A stretch of 64,000 nt of DNA from Acinetobacter populi. GTDB lineage: Bacteria > Pseudomonadota > Gammaproteobacteria > Pseudomonadales > Moraxellaceae. The stretch covers positions 186,001 to 250,000 of the forward strand of contig NZ_NEXX01000001.1 in the NCBI RefSeq assembly GCF_002174125.1, in the 5' to 3' direction. The stretch's first letter is position 1, and every line of letters starts with the position of its first letter. The notes under the pieces were generated by a model, which saw only the letters and a program-made list of their open reading frames with translations, searched no databases and was not told the DNA's origin. The position numbers were made by a program, and so were the translations under genes. Shown here piece after piece: positions 18,592 through 27,231 of this stretch.

Positions 18592-19476
18592 TTATCCATT
18601 TACAATCGTTCCACCATTGACATGAATGACCTGTCCACTAATATAGCTAGCATCATCGGAACATAAAAATAAATAGGCAGGTGCAACTTCACTGGGTTGT
18701 CCCATTCTTCCCATCGGAGTATCTTTCCCAAATTGTGCAACAGTCTCGGCATCAAAACTACTCGGAATTAATGGTGTCCAGATCGGACCTGGAGCAACCG
18801 CATTGACTCGTATGCCTTTTTTCTGCTTGAGCAAATTATTGGATAGACTACGGGTAAAAGTCGTAATTGCACCCTTTGTACTGGCATAATCAATTAACTC
18901 ATCATGCCCCTGATAACTGGTAATGCTAGTTGTATTAACAATACTATCACCGGGATGTAAATGCGGCAGAACCTGTCTAGTTAAATAAAATATGGCAAAA
19001 ATATTGGTATGAAATGTTTTGGCCAATTGTTCATCACTAATATCGGTTAGCGCAGATTGAGGATATTGCACCCCAGCATTATTAATTAAAATATTAATCT
19101 TGCCAAAAGTTTTAAGTACTTCATCTACATGCTTGGCTGTGGTTTGACTCTCACTCAAGTCCCCTTTTAGCAGTAAACATGTTCTACCTTCTTGTTCTAC
19201 CCATTGTTTGGTTTTTTCTGCATCATCCTGCTCTTCTAGATAAATGATTGCAATATCTGCACCTTCCCGAGCAAAGAGAACTGCAATGGAACGACCAATG
19301 CCACTATCACCACCACTGATCAGCACCACCTTATCTTTTAATTTGTCACTGCCTTGGTGAGTGGCTTTAATAATCTCTGGCTCAGGATGCATTTTTTCCT
19401 GTTGACCCGGCTGATGAGATTGATGTTGTTTGGGTGGAACAGAAGGATATTGTTGTTCATGATTGACATTTACCAT
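18592..19476 (-). CDS. Short-chain dehydrogenase/reductase of the stress-associated YghA/YdaD type
   Basis: 294 residues. A hydrophilic Pro/Gln/His-rich N-terminal extension of about 45 residues precedes a classical SDR domain: GGDSGIGRSIAVLFAREG for NAD(P) binding, ILINNAGVQYP, the catalytic Ser region NTTSITSYQG, YASTKGA supplying Tyr and Lys, and the C-terminal SYISGQVIHVNGG. Members with this extension are annotated as glucose/aldehyde dehydrogenase-like enzymes and in other bacteria belong to general stress regulons; the substrate is not known from sequence. The start has AAGG 9 bases upstream. Neighbours (catalase, glycine-zipper protein) support a stress role. Confidence 0.88.
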   Translation of the reverse strand: MVNVNHEQQYPSVPPKQHQSHQPGQQEKMHPEPEIIKATHQGSDKLKDKVVLISGGDSGIGRSIAVLFAREGADIAIIYLEEQDDAEKTKQWVEQEGRTCLLLKGDLSESQTTAKHVDEVLKTFGKINILINNAGVQYPQSALTDISDEQLAKTFHTNIFAIFYLTRQVLPHLHPGDSIVNTTSITSYQGHDELIDYASTKGAITTFTRSLSNNLLKQKKGIRVNAVAPGPIWTPLIPSSFDAETVAQFGKDTPMGRMGQPSEVAPAYLFLCSDDASYISGQVIHVNGGTIVNG

Positions 19477-19901
19477 TTTATTTACCTTGATATGTAAAAT
19501 CAGATGATATTAAATTAACAAATAATTTGGCATGCTGTTTTTTTATAATTGTTTTATCCCGTAAATCAATATAGATAAAATATAATAATATGTAGCATAA
19601 ATAATTTTTTTGAAATTTTATAATTTATGATCACCGCAATGGAATAGAAAAACCATTAATTTTCAATATCACATTAAATTGGAATATTATTCAGTTTTAC
19701 ATTGTATAATTTTATAACATATATTTAGTAACATCTCCTATGAATAACCAACAACACATTTGACATATATTCACCTAAAAAAATATTCACATCTCATAAC
19801 GTAACAACATCTACGTTTATATTTATAAAAATACCTTCTAAAGTAAATCTCATTGAGCAACTTAATTATCGTTCAATTTTAATAAATCAAGGAGTAAAGA
19901 C
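19477..19901. other. AT-rich divergent promoter region
   Basis: These 425 bases hold no open frame with coding character. The region must contain promoters for the divergent dehydrogenase and the glycine-zipper protein. Only the AAGGAG ribosome site at about 19889 is clear. Confidence 0.5.
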
Positions 19902-20741
19902 ATGACTGACAATCACATTCATTCCAATAAATTAAATCCAAATTCAGACAAAGAAGCATTAACCCCGGAACAGCGTGATGCTTTAAATGCAGATCCAATT
20001 ACCGATGAACCCGGCTCTCATCCAGTCGGAACTGGTATAGGGACTGCTTTTGGTGCGTCAGCAGGCGCAGCAATAGGCTTGGCTGGCGGTCCTGTAGGTG
20101 CAGTGATTGGCGGTATTGCCGGTGGTATTGCAGGCGCATTGGCAGGACATAATACTGCGGAGAAGTTCAATCCGACTATTGAAGAAGCCTATTGGCGAGA
20201 TACCTATACCACAACCCCATATTATCAATCTGCTACGGATAAATACGGTGCACTGGATTATGATCAGGATTATGGTTCGGCCTATCGCTTGGGTTATGAA
20301 TCCAGAATCCATTCCCCAGATTATACCTTTGAGGATATCGAACCTGAGCTTGCCACAAAATGGGAACAGGCAAAAAATAATTCCCATTTAAAATGGGAAG
20401 AAGCGCGTGAAGCTACTCGCGATAGCTGGAATCGAGTCAACGGTTATCTGAATACTGCCGATGGTGATCCAGAAGATATTTATTGGCGGGAAAATTATAT
20501 TTATACGCCTTATTATCATAATAATCAGGAAGTATATGGTGATTTAGATTATGATCGGGATTATCGCAATGCCTATCAATTCGGTTATAAAAATCGTCCG
20601 AATTATGATAAGAGTAAAAAGTTTGAAGATGTAGAAGATGATTTATCCAGCAAATGGGAACAATTTAAAGGTGAATCACGATTAAAATGGGAACATGCAA
20701 AATATGCAGTTCGTGATGCGTGGAATCGCTGGACCAATTAA
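19902..20741 (+). CDS. Glycine-zipper protein with a duplicated aromatic domain
   Basis: 279 residues. A hydrophilic start (1-40) is followed by a glycine-zipper segment (about 45-85: GTAFGASAGAAIGLAGGPVG and GGIAGGIAGALAGHN) that could insert in a membrane or oligomerise. Then two copies of a domain of about 87 residues follow. Copy 1 begins EEAYWRDTYTTTPYYQS and ends EEAREATRDSWNRV; copy 2 begins EDIYWRENYIYTPYYHN and ends EHAKYAVRDAWNRW. Each copy carries DLDYD.DY.NAY..GY and a KWE..K..S.LKWE helix. There is no signal peptide. Function is unknown; the context of catalase and stress dehydrogenase suggests a stress-induced protein. AAGGAG precedes the start. Confidence 0.8.
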   Translation: MTDNHIHSNKLNPNSDKEALTPEQRDALNADPITDEPGSHPVGTGIGTAFGASAGAAIGLAGGPVGAVIGGIAGGIAGALAGHNTAEKFNPTIEEAYWRDTYTTTPYYQSATDKYGALDYDQDYGSAYRLGYESRIHSPDYTFEDIEPELATKWEQAKNNSHLKWEEAREATRDSWNRVNGYLNTADGDPEDIYWRENYIYTPYYHNNQEVYGDLDYDRDYRNAYQFGYKNRPNYDKSKKFEDVEDDLSSKWEQFKGESRLKWEHAKYAVRDAWNRWTN

Positions 20742-20769
20742 TATACAAATCATTTAATATTAAAGATAA

Positions 20770-20803
20770 AAAATACCCTGAAAATTAATGTTCAGGGTAT
20801 TTT
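20770..20803. terminator. Bidirectional terminator between the glycine-zipper gene and katE
   Basis: A 13-bp perfect stem (AAAATACCCTGAA / TTCAGGGTATTTT) with an 8-base loop and a T-run on both strands. It serves both convergent genes. Confidence 0.92.
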
Positions 20804-20823
20804 TATTGAATTACAAAATTCAT

Positions 20824-22956
20824 TTAAGCCGGAATACTTTTAACCACTGCCTCTCTTGACCAGATACGATGATGCCGAATACGCTCCGTCAATTCTTTTT
20901 TAACAGCAGTAAATTTATCCGCACTCAACACCCCATCATCCACCTCTAAATCCAAAATTTCAGTTAAGCCAGATTTATCACCCAGCAAAATAATTGGCTT
21001 AAGATGTTTATAGGCTTCAAGAATATAATGCTTGGCAACCCCATCTTTTTCTACTTTGTCCAGATTATCACCATCCACAACAATCACGGCATCATAGGCA
21101 ATCGAAGGTTCAGCCTTTTGCATCCCATCTGATGCAACCTGTTGATCTTTTGCATCTTTTACTGGCGCAGCTAAAGGTGTTAATACATGAACGACGGCTT
21201 GCTCCTGTGCTGCCCAGTCTTTAATCGCTGCAATATTGTCTGGATTTACACCATCATGTACCAATACTGCAATTTTTTTGGCGACAATATCTTCCGGTAT
21301 AAACGCCAGCATGGAAAGTTTTTTGGATTTTTCGGCAGCTTTAGGCAAAGTCTGGTCAGTCGCAATCTCAATTCCCAAATTATCCCCGACCTGTTTGGCC
21401 AAATCCAGATCAATCTGCGCCAAAACCTCCTGCACTTCTCTTTCCCGGATATGTTGACGCTGCACTTTACTCAATTCAAAAGTATAGGCATCGACAACAT
21501 GGCCTTGTTCATGCGGTGCTAGACTTTGATAATACAAACGTGCCTGAGAAAAATGATCGGCAAAAGATTCACTTCTCTGACGAATTTTATGACCATCAAT
21601 GCGTTCCTGATAACTTTCAAAACCGCCATTTTTCTCGGCTGGTGGGGTTTCAACCGGCCAGTTATTATCAATCGAATTTGGTTGATAAGATGCTTGTCCT
21701 TTGTGAATGGTAGTTTGATGCATGGCATCACGTTGTTGATTATGAAATGGACATACTGGTTTATTGATTGGAAGTTGATGAAAATTCGGGCCACCCAATC
21801 GACTGATTTGTGTATCTGTATAGGAAAATAAACGTGCCTGTAATAAAGGATCATTACTAAAATCGATCCCCGGAACGATATGTCCTGGACAAAATGCTAT
21901 CTGTTCAATTTCGGCAAAGAAATTATCGACGTTACGATTCAGCACAAACTTCCCGATTGGAATCACTGGCACCAATTCTTCCGGAATAATTTTGGTCGGA
22001 TCAAGGATGTCAAAATCAAAATCCATTTCGTTTTCTTCTTCAACAATCTGTATTCCGAGTTCCCATTCCGGATAAAAGCCATTTTCAATCGCTTCATACA
22101 AATCACGACGATGGAAGTCCGGATCTTTTCCTGCCAGTTTTTGTGCCTCATCCCAGACCAAGGCAGCCAATCCCTGTTTTGGCGTCCAATGAAATTTTAC
22201 AAAACGACCTTTACCTTGTGCATCAATCAAACGAAAGGTATGGACCCCGAAACCTTGAATCGAACGCAAATTTCGTGGAATCGCACGATCAGACATCGCC
22301 CACATTACTGCATGTGCAGATTCCGGCACCAAAGAGACAAAATCCCAAAAGGTATCATGTGCAGAAGCACCAGTAGGCACTTCAGTATGAGGTTCCGGTT
22401 TAACTGCATGGACAAAGTCTGGAAATTTAATCCCATCCTGAATAAAAAATACTGGTGCATTATTTCCGACCAGATCGAAATTTCCTTCCTGTGTATAGAA
22501 TTTAATGGCAAAACCACGGATATCCCGAACCGTATCAGCAGAACCGCGTGGTCCTTGTACTGTAGAAAAACGAACAAAAACCGGTGTTTGAATATCTGGG
22601 TCGGTTAAAAATCCGGCTTTGCTATATTTCTCATTACCGGCATAAGCTTGAAAATATCCATGTGCGCCGACACCACGCGCATGTACGATACGTTCTGGAA
22701 TACGTTCGTGATCAAAATGTGTAATTTTTTCTCTTAAAATAAAATCTTCAAGTAGCGTTGAGCCACGAACCCCTGCCCTTAAACTATTTTGATTATCAGA
22801 AATCTTGACGCCTTGGTTGGTGGTCAATGCCTGATGCGAAGCATCACTACGAAATTGATCCAACTGATCCGATTTCAAACTATGGTTGTCTTTATCCGGA
22901 GAATCTGTTCCAGCAACTTCACTTGCGTTGTTGTGTTTTGACTGATGCTTATTCAT
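20824..22956 (-). CDS. katE: Large-subunit catalase HPII
   Basis: 710 residues, typical of the large clade 2 catalases. It decomposes hydrogen peroxide in the cytoplasm. Visible are the catalytic-histidine segment IPERIVHARGVGAHGYF, the distal FSTVQGPRGSADTVRDIRGF region, the NADPH/haem pocket FFIQDGIKFPDFVHAVKPEP, the haem-ligand tyrosine motif RLFSYTDTQISRLG, and a C-terminal flavodoxin/GATase-like domain from about residue 555 (LAFIPEDIVAKKIAVLVHDG) that only large catalases have. AAGG lies upstream of the ATG. It follows the iron-enzyme gene at 22998-24398 by 41 bases on the same strand, so the two probably form an operon. Confidence 0.96.
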   Translation of the reverse strand: MNKHQSKHNNASEVAGTDSPDKDNHSLKSDQLDQFRSDASHQALTTNQGVKISDNQNSLRAGVRGSTLLEDFILREKITHFDHERIPERIVHARGVGAHGYFQAYAGNEKYSKAGFLTDPDIQTPVFVRFSTVQGPRGSADTVRDIRGFAIKFYTQEGNFDLVGNNAPVFFIQDGIKFPDFVHAVKPEPHTEVPTGASAHDTFWDFVSLVPESAHAVMWAMSDRAIPRNLRSIQGFGVHTFRLIDAQGKGRFVKFHWTPKQGLAALVWDEAQKLAGKDPDFHRRDLYEAIENGFYPEWELGIQIVEEENEMDFDFDILDPTKIIPEELVPVIPIGKFVLNRNVDNFFAEIEQIAFCPGHIVPGIDFSNDPLLQARLFSYTDTQISRLGGPNFHQLPINKPVCPFHNQQRDAMHQTTIHKGQASYQPNSIDNNWPVETPPAEKNGGFESYQERIDGHKIRQRSESFADHFSQARLYYQSLAPHEQGHVVDAYTFELSKVQRQHIREREVQEVLAQIDLDLAKQVGDNLGIEIATDQTLPKAAEKSKKLSMLAFIPEDIVAKKIAVLVHDGVNPDNIAAIKDWAAQEQAVVHVLTPLAAPVKDAKDQQVASDGMQKAEPSIAYDAVIVVDGDNLDKVEKDGVAKHYILEAYKHLKPIILLGDKSGLTEILDLEVDDGVLSADKFTAVKKELTERIRHHRIWSREAVVKSIPA

Positions 22957-22997
22957 ATGGCTACCTTCATAATTGGCTATATGTTAAAAATTTGAAT

Positions 22998-24398
22998 TCA
23001 AGGCTGTAACACGTAAGGAAAGAGTAATTGGGTATAAACATGGGTACTCCATAAACCCATTTTCTGGTGATGTAAATGTGGTGCAAGATAGGGAATCAAC
23101 TGGTTCATCTTGTCTGAAATATCAGGCGAATGATGAATCACTGATTGCAGCTTCTCATGTTCAAGTTGCGCGAGATAATCTAAAGTAAAGCGATCTGTAT
23201 CGTGTAGATAAGGAATAGGATGGGTATGTGATATCCTGAATCGACTAGGAAACTCACCACGAATCCAGTCATAAATAATTTGTCTTTCAGCCAAATTAAA
23301 TACACCAAACATTCGCCCACTTTCACTATGGATTAATTTCCAGAAACGGCTTTCTTCCGGATCTGTGCCAAACTTAATCCATTCTGATTCGACTAAATAG
23401 GCAATGAACAATTCGACTTGCTCCGGACTGGAAAGCCACTGATTGACCGTCTTATGATTAAAAACACATCGATTATTATGAATAAGTGACCCAGTTATGG
23501 CTTTTTTCTTTAAAATTTTATGAACGAAATAATCGAGATTTAACTCACGAATAATTTGCACACTACCAACTCCCAATTGATTGAGTGCATAACCCTGCTT
23601 TAATTTATGGTAGAAATTGTCTTTGTCCTGATATTTTGTTGCAAACTTTTCCACCATTTTAATGGAACGATGTGCATGGCCATTATCCTGATTATCAATG
23701 GTAATATGCAGATTAAAATAAGAAGCATCCACACCGAGTTCAGCAAGCTCAAAATTGGTAATCAATAAATGTAAGGGTAATTGCTCATACTCAAGATTAT
23801 ATCCCATGATTTCCGGTAAAAATTCCGGTGGTGCATAACCTAATGCCAGCTGTATTGCTGCCTGTTGATAATATTCATCTTCAAGATATAAATTCCATTC
23901 ATCCAAACCCAAGTTTTTTAAAAGATGATGATATAAACATACATGATTGGCAGTCGCTTTCCCGGTTCCCAGTTCTTCCAGATAAATCAGGATTAAGTCA
24001 TGTAAATCCGTATTATTCCAGTAATTTACCGTGCTATATAGCCAAGCACCATCCACCTGTTTAAGCGGTGCAACTTTGGTTAAAAACTCAAATGCCTGCC
24101 CCAGATTGCTAAAATATTGTCTTTTTCCACCCTGTTTACGCATTACAAGATAATTTTGATATTCTTCCCGAGTGGATTTATTTTCTTGTTCAAGCCATGC
24201 TCTTAATTGGTTTAGTTGCGGAAATTGTAAATTTTCTATATTTAATTTATCAATTTCTCGTTGCAGGAAAGTTTTTGACTTTATATTTTTATCAGCAATC
24301 GAAATATCTGCATCGAGAAAAAAATTGACCAACTCATAGTAATTTTCAGGAACTTCGTGCAATAGCTTTAACAATCTTTCCTTGGCAATTATTGGCAT
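22998..24398 (-). CDS. Haem-oxygenase-like iron-containing redox enzyme
   Basis: 466 residues with no signal peptide. The central part matches the haem-oxygenase-like iron-containing redox enzyme family (Haem_oxygenas_2 type): a helix with HHLLKNLGLDEWNLYLEDEY, then a metal-ligand helix YFNLHITIDNQDNGHAHRSI near residues 225-245, whose His and Asp pattern is the family's diiron ligand set. The N- and C-terminal parts (about 120 and 150 residues) are not recognised and make it longer than the core domain. Members oxidise varied small substrates with O2 or peroxide; the substrate here is unknown. It lies 41 bases upstream of katE, suggesting the catalase removes peroxide made or used by this enzyme. 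Confidence 0.75.
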   Translation of the reverse strand: MPIIAKERLLKLLHEVPENYYELVNFFLDADISIADKNIKSKTFLQREIDKLNIENLQFPQLNQLRAWLEQENKSTREEYQNYLVMRKQGGKRQYFSNLGQAFEFLTKVAPLKQVDGAWLYSTVNYWNNTDLHDLILIYLEELGTGKATANHVCLYHHLLKNLGLDEWNLYLEDEYYQQAAIQLALGYAPPEFLPEIMGYNLEYEQLPLHLLITNFELAELGVDASYFNLHITIDNQDNGHAHRSIKMVEKFATKYQDKDNFYHKLKQGYALNQLGVGSVQIIRELNLDYFVHKILKKKAITGSLIHNNRCVFNHKTVNQWLSSPEQVELFIAYLVESEWIKFGTDPEESRFWKLIHSESGRMFGVFNLAERQIIYDWIRGEFPSRFRISHTHPIPYLHDTDRFTLDYLAQLEHEKLQSVIHHSPDISDKMNQLIPYLAPHLHHQKMGLWSTHVYTQLLFPYVLQP

Positions 24399-25005
24399 TT
24401 GTTTTCCTTATATATTCATGTTTAACTTCATTATTAATATAAAAATCTCTTTCTTTTATTGATACTCCACCTTTGTAAATTTAAGTATCCAAAATTACAT
24501 CAAAATAATAAATATAGAGCTTTTTCAATAATTTATAAAATATAAATTTACAGTGAAACATTTGGAATCATTTGAGAAAAATGATATATACAACATTTTG
24601 TCCATGTTTTTCAAAATAACTTAATAAAATTAAAATTATTTAAGTAAAGTTAAATTTATATTTATAAGCTTGCTATAATTTGATTGAGAATCAGTATATA
24701 AAAGAGAATTTATGCAATTAAATATATAAAATTATTTCTAATGAAGGATACAACAAAACTCATTAAATCTCTTATTATATCGATTGTAAAAAAACACCTC
24801 AACTTTGTAATGATATGATATAAACCCATGCTTAATTTATCAAATAAAAATAATATTAAATTATATTTCAATCACTTAATTTTTCATTGCTTACAAAAAA
24901 ATATCATGCAACATTTATTACATTTCACTTTTATTTTTTCCTGCTTTAATAAAATGATTGAAATATACCAGATAGTTGTAAATCAACACATTACAATGAG
25001 GAAAT
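24399..25005. other. 607-base AT-rich intergenic region
   Basis: No credible gene is seen. It contains the promoter of the divergent iron-enzyme/katE unit and that of the small gene at 25006. Composition is extremely AT-rich with many stops in all frames; no repeat or structured RNA is evident by eye. Confidence 0.5.
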
Positions 25006-25194
25006 ATGATGAGTCATTCAAATCAAAATCACCAAAAGAAACCTATTCCAAATCAACATGGTGAAGAACCGCGTAGTCCAGATCATTCTGGTCATCATTT
25101 ACAGCCGGATAGACAAAAATTACCTCAACCAGATCATGAACAAAAAAATTCAAAACATATCGATGCAAATCAACATACCCAACAACAAAATTAA
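25006..25194 (+). CDS. Small hydrophilic, probably disordered protein
   Basis: 62 residues rich in Gln, His, Pro, Asn, Lys and Asp, with no hydrophobic core (PIPNQHGEEPRSPDHSGHH, QPDRQKLPQPDHEQKN). A GAGGA ribosome site lies 5-8 bases upstream of ATGATG, and a strong terminator follows at 25287, so it has its own transcription unit. The composition is that of an intrinsically disordered protein. Two longer frames overlap it (24828-25064 and 25058-25276) but lack ribosome sites and coding character. Confidence 0.6.
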   Translation: MMSHSNQNHQKKPIPNQHGEEPRSPDHSGHHLQPDRQKLPQPDHEQKNSKHIDANQHTQQQN

Positions 25195-25286
25195 ATATGA
25201 AATTCATATTATCCTTTTAGCGTCTTATAAAAATTCAATCAAGAAAAAAATATCCTATAAAATACTTAAGAACTAAAATTTTACAG

Positions 25287-25318
25287 AGGTCTAATCTTAA
25301 AATTAAAAGATTAGACCT
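25287..25318 (+). terminator. Terminator after the small hydrophilic protein
   Basis: A perfect 12-bp stem (AGGTCTAATCTT / AAGATTAGACCT), an 8-base loop and a downstream T-rich tract (TTATTTTTTT). Confidence 0.9.
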
Positions 25319-25375
25319 TTATTTTTTTATTCGATTTATCTATGCTAATCACAAACAATATTGAGCAATGATTAA

Positions 25376-26050
25376 ATGGATTTATTTAAAATATTTATTT
25401 ATGACACTTCTTTTGATTTTATGCTGGAAATACTGCTTCGTTGTACAGCAATGTATATTCTTGTTTTGATATTCTTGCGTATTTCAGGTAAACGCGGTAT
25501 TCGGCAACTGTCTATATTCGAACTCGCTATTATTTTGTGTTTAGGTTCTGCGGCTGGCGATCCGATGTTTGTAGAAGATGTGCCAATTATTCAGGCCTTT
25601 TTGGTGATGTGCACCATTATTATATTATATCGTATGACCACTTGGCTGATGATGAAAAATAAGAAAATCGAAAAATTATTAGAAGGTGAACCATTATATA
25701 TTGTAGAACATGGCATGTTAGTCATTTCAGATATCAAAAAAGAAAAATATTCCCATGATGAGTTTTTTGCAGAAATGCGCCAACAACATATCGAACATTT
25801 GGGTCAGGTGAAAAGCGCACTACTTGAAACGGATGGATGTTTAAGTATTCTTTTTTATTCACCGCAAGATACGCGCTGGGGCTTACCTTTATTTCCCAAG
25901 TCGTATATCACCGCAACAGTTTATGAAACAGACAGGTTTTATTCCTGCATGTATTGTGGAATGACTCAACATTTACAACATCTAGATCAGGTCTGTTCAC
26001 GCTGCGACCACATAGGCTGGGCCAAGTCATTTAATTCTCCACATGCCTAG
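25376..26050 (+). CDS. YetF-type (DUF421) membrane protein with a C-terminal zinc ribbon
   Basis: 224 residues. Three transmembrane segments occupy about residues 15-90 (LRCTAMYILVLIFLRISGKR, FELAIILCLGSAAGDPMF, IQAFLVMCTIIILYRM). The RISGKR and GSAAGDPM motifs are those of DUF421/YetF proteins. A cytoplasmic domain follows (LLEGEPLYIVEHGMLV, RQQHIEHLGQVKSALLETDG). The last 35 residues add two CxxC pairs (CMYCG and CSRCD, 17 residues apart), a rubredoxin- or zinc-ribbon-like knuckle. Function is unknown, though relatives occur in sporulation and stress settings. The ribosome site is weak, so the exact start is uncertain. Confidence 0.8.
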   Translation: MDLFKIFIYDTSFDFMLEILLRCTAMYILVLIFLRISGKRGIRQLSIFELAIILCLGSAAGDPMFVEDVPIIQAFLVMCTIIILYRMTTWLMMKNKKIEKLLEGEPLYIVEHGMLVISDIKKEKYSHDEFFAEMRQQHIEHLGQVKSALLETDGCLSILFYSPQDTRWGLPLFPKSYITATVYETDRFYSCMYCGMTQHLQHLDQVCSRCDHIGWAKSFNSPHA

Positions 26051-26070
26051 AAATCCATTATTCTAGGCAT
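26043..26070. terminator. Inverted repeat between convergent genes
   Basis: ATGCCTAGAA and TTCTAGGCAT make a perfect 10-bp stem with an 8-base loop. It begins inside the DUF421 stop region and separates it from the convergent gene at 26084. There is no T-run, so termination is inferred. Confidence 0.55.
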
Positions 26071-26083
26071 AGAATCGAATGAA

Positions 26084-26506
26084 TTAGCTCACTTTTCCAT
26101 TAACAAAATACTCTACGATTTTCTCGGCATGATTTATACTTGGCGCAGATGATAATTCTTTATTTACATCTTCTGGCAATTTATTCTCCGTCACGAGGGG
26201 CGGTAATCTGCGCTTTCCCCCAGTCGTGATTTTCTCTATAAAACCAGCAAGCCATAAAATAAATTCCTGCGAGTTTTTAATTTTAGGAATCAAGCTTAAA
26301 TCCAGCTTGATTTTACTTTGTGTTCCACACATCATTAGACTATCAAAATCTATGCGATGGTACAGCAATTTTAACTCTGTGCCTTTAATCTCGTTTTTTA
26401 TTTCAATCATCAATGTATTGAGATCTGCATTGGTCTCTCCTATAAAACCCTTATTTTTTTCAAGCTTCTTATAAACTTTTTCTGCAACTCTTAAATATTG
26501 TGGCAT
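26084..26506 (-). CDS. Hypothetical protein
   Basis: 140 residues, mostly charged and helical, with no signal peptide. Segments are RVAEKVYKKLEKNKGF, LMIEIKNEIKGTELKLLYHR and a C-terminal INHAEKIVEYFVNGK. An isolated hydrophobic patch (FILWLAGFIEKI) lies near residue 85. No family is recognised. The ATG lacks a strong ribosome site (GAGGAA about 6 bases upstream is acceptable). The gene stands alone between two hairpins. Confidence 0.6.
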   Translation of the reverse strand: MPQYLRVAEKVYKKLEKNKGFIGETNADLNTLMIEIKNEIKGTELKLLYHRIDFDSLMMCGTQSKIKLDLSLIPKIKNSQEFILWLAGFIEKITTGGKRRLPPLVTENKLPEDVNKELSSAPSINHAEKIVEYFVNGKVS

Positions 26507-26721
26507 TTCCTCAACCCTTAGAATTATCGACTCAAAATGAAGTATGAATGACTTTTGGTAATTAAATGTTGATATTTTTGTAATAATTGTTCTAAAAAAA
26601 TAATATATTTACATATCATTGACAATTCAACTTATTAAAGATGATTTATATCACATTTTATTTAAGTAATTGTTCGTTATTGAACATAAATGCCTGAATA
26701 TTATTTTAAACTAGAATAAGA

Positions 26722-26756
26722 ATAAAGATGGTTTTTAAAGTAAAAACCATCTTTAT
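26722..26756. terminator. Terminator downstream of the small lipoprotein gene
   Basis: A perfect 16-bp inverted repeat (ATAAAGATGGTTTTTA / TAAAAACCATCTTTAT) with only a 3-base loop, placed 30 bases beyond the stop at 26788. The region between it and 26506 (about 215 bases) holds the upstream sequence of the hypothetical gene. Confidence 0.75.
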
Positions 26757-26787
26757 CTAATTTTTATGCCCAAATCACATGCTTTAA

Positions 26788-27069
26788 TTAACGTGCTGGA
26801 TTCGTGGAAGTCGTCCCTGTGGATGATGTATCATCATGCAAAGTGGTAGGTGAAACTTCATCTCCCATTTCAGCAGCCCGAGGTGCGTCATTGTTAACTG
26901 GGGCTGGAATATTAGGAGAATTCGCATCAGGACCTGGTTCAGACTGAAAGGTATGTGGGGTGGTCGTTTCTGGTGCTGTATCATTAACCGGATCATGATT
27001 TTTTCTGTCCTGACAAGCAGTTAGACCGAAAATAAACCCAATACTTAATATAGAAATAATTTTAAACAT
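26788..27069 (-). CDS. Small lipoprotein with a Pro/Thr-rich disordered tail
   Basis: 93 residues. The signal sequence MFKIISILSIGFIFGLTAC ends in a lipobox (LTAC), so the mature protein should be lipid-anchored. The mature part is acidic, Pro/Thr/Asp-rich and without predicted structure (DTAPETTTPHTFQSEPGPD). The ATG at 27069 has GAGG six bases upstream and is preferred to an in-frame GTG at 27081. Function is unknown. Confidence 0.75.
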   Translation of the reverse strand: MFKIISILSIGFIFGLTACQDRKNHDPVNDTAPETTTPHTFQSEPGPDANSPNIPAPVNNDAPRAAEMGDEVSPTTLHDDTSSTGTTSTNPAR

Positions 27070-27231
27070 ATGAAACCTCACAAAAATATAAATAAGTCAT
27101 TATTTTCAATTTAGAAACAGGTTTATTCTTCAATTTGATGATTACCTCAGTCAAAGCGATCACCAGCCTTTGTCCAGATATATCTTTATTACAGCTCGAA
27201 GAATAAACCATGATTTTTAATCAGTCAGACC

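Noticed and set aside
21880-22608. 242-codon frame on the plus strand inside katE
   Set aside because: It is antisense to the catalytic core of katE; no family resemblance or ribosome site.
24828-25064. 78-codon frame overlapping the start of the small hydrophilic gene
   Set aside because: Rich in Ile, Phe and Asn as expected of AT-rich non-coding DNA; no ribosome site; conflicts with the better supported frame at 25006.
25058-25276. 72-codon frame overlapping the end of the small hydrophilic gene
   Set aside because: No ribosome site and a composition like random AT-rich sequence; the frame at 25006 fits better.
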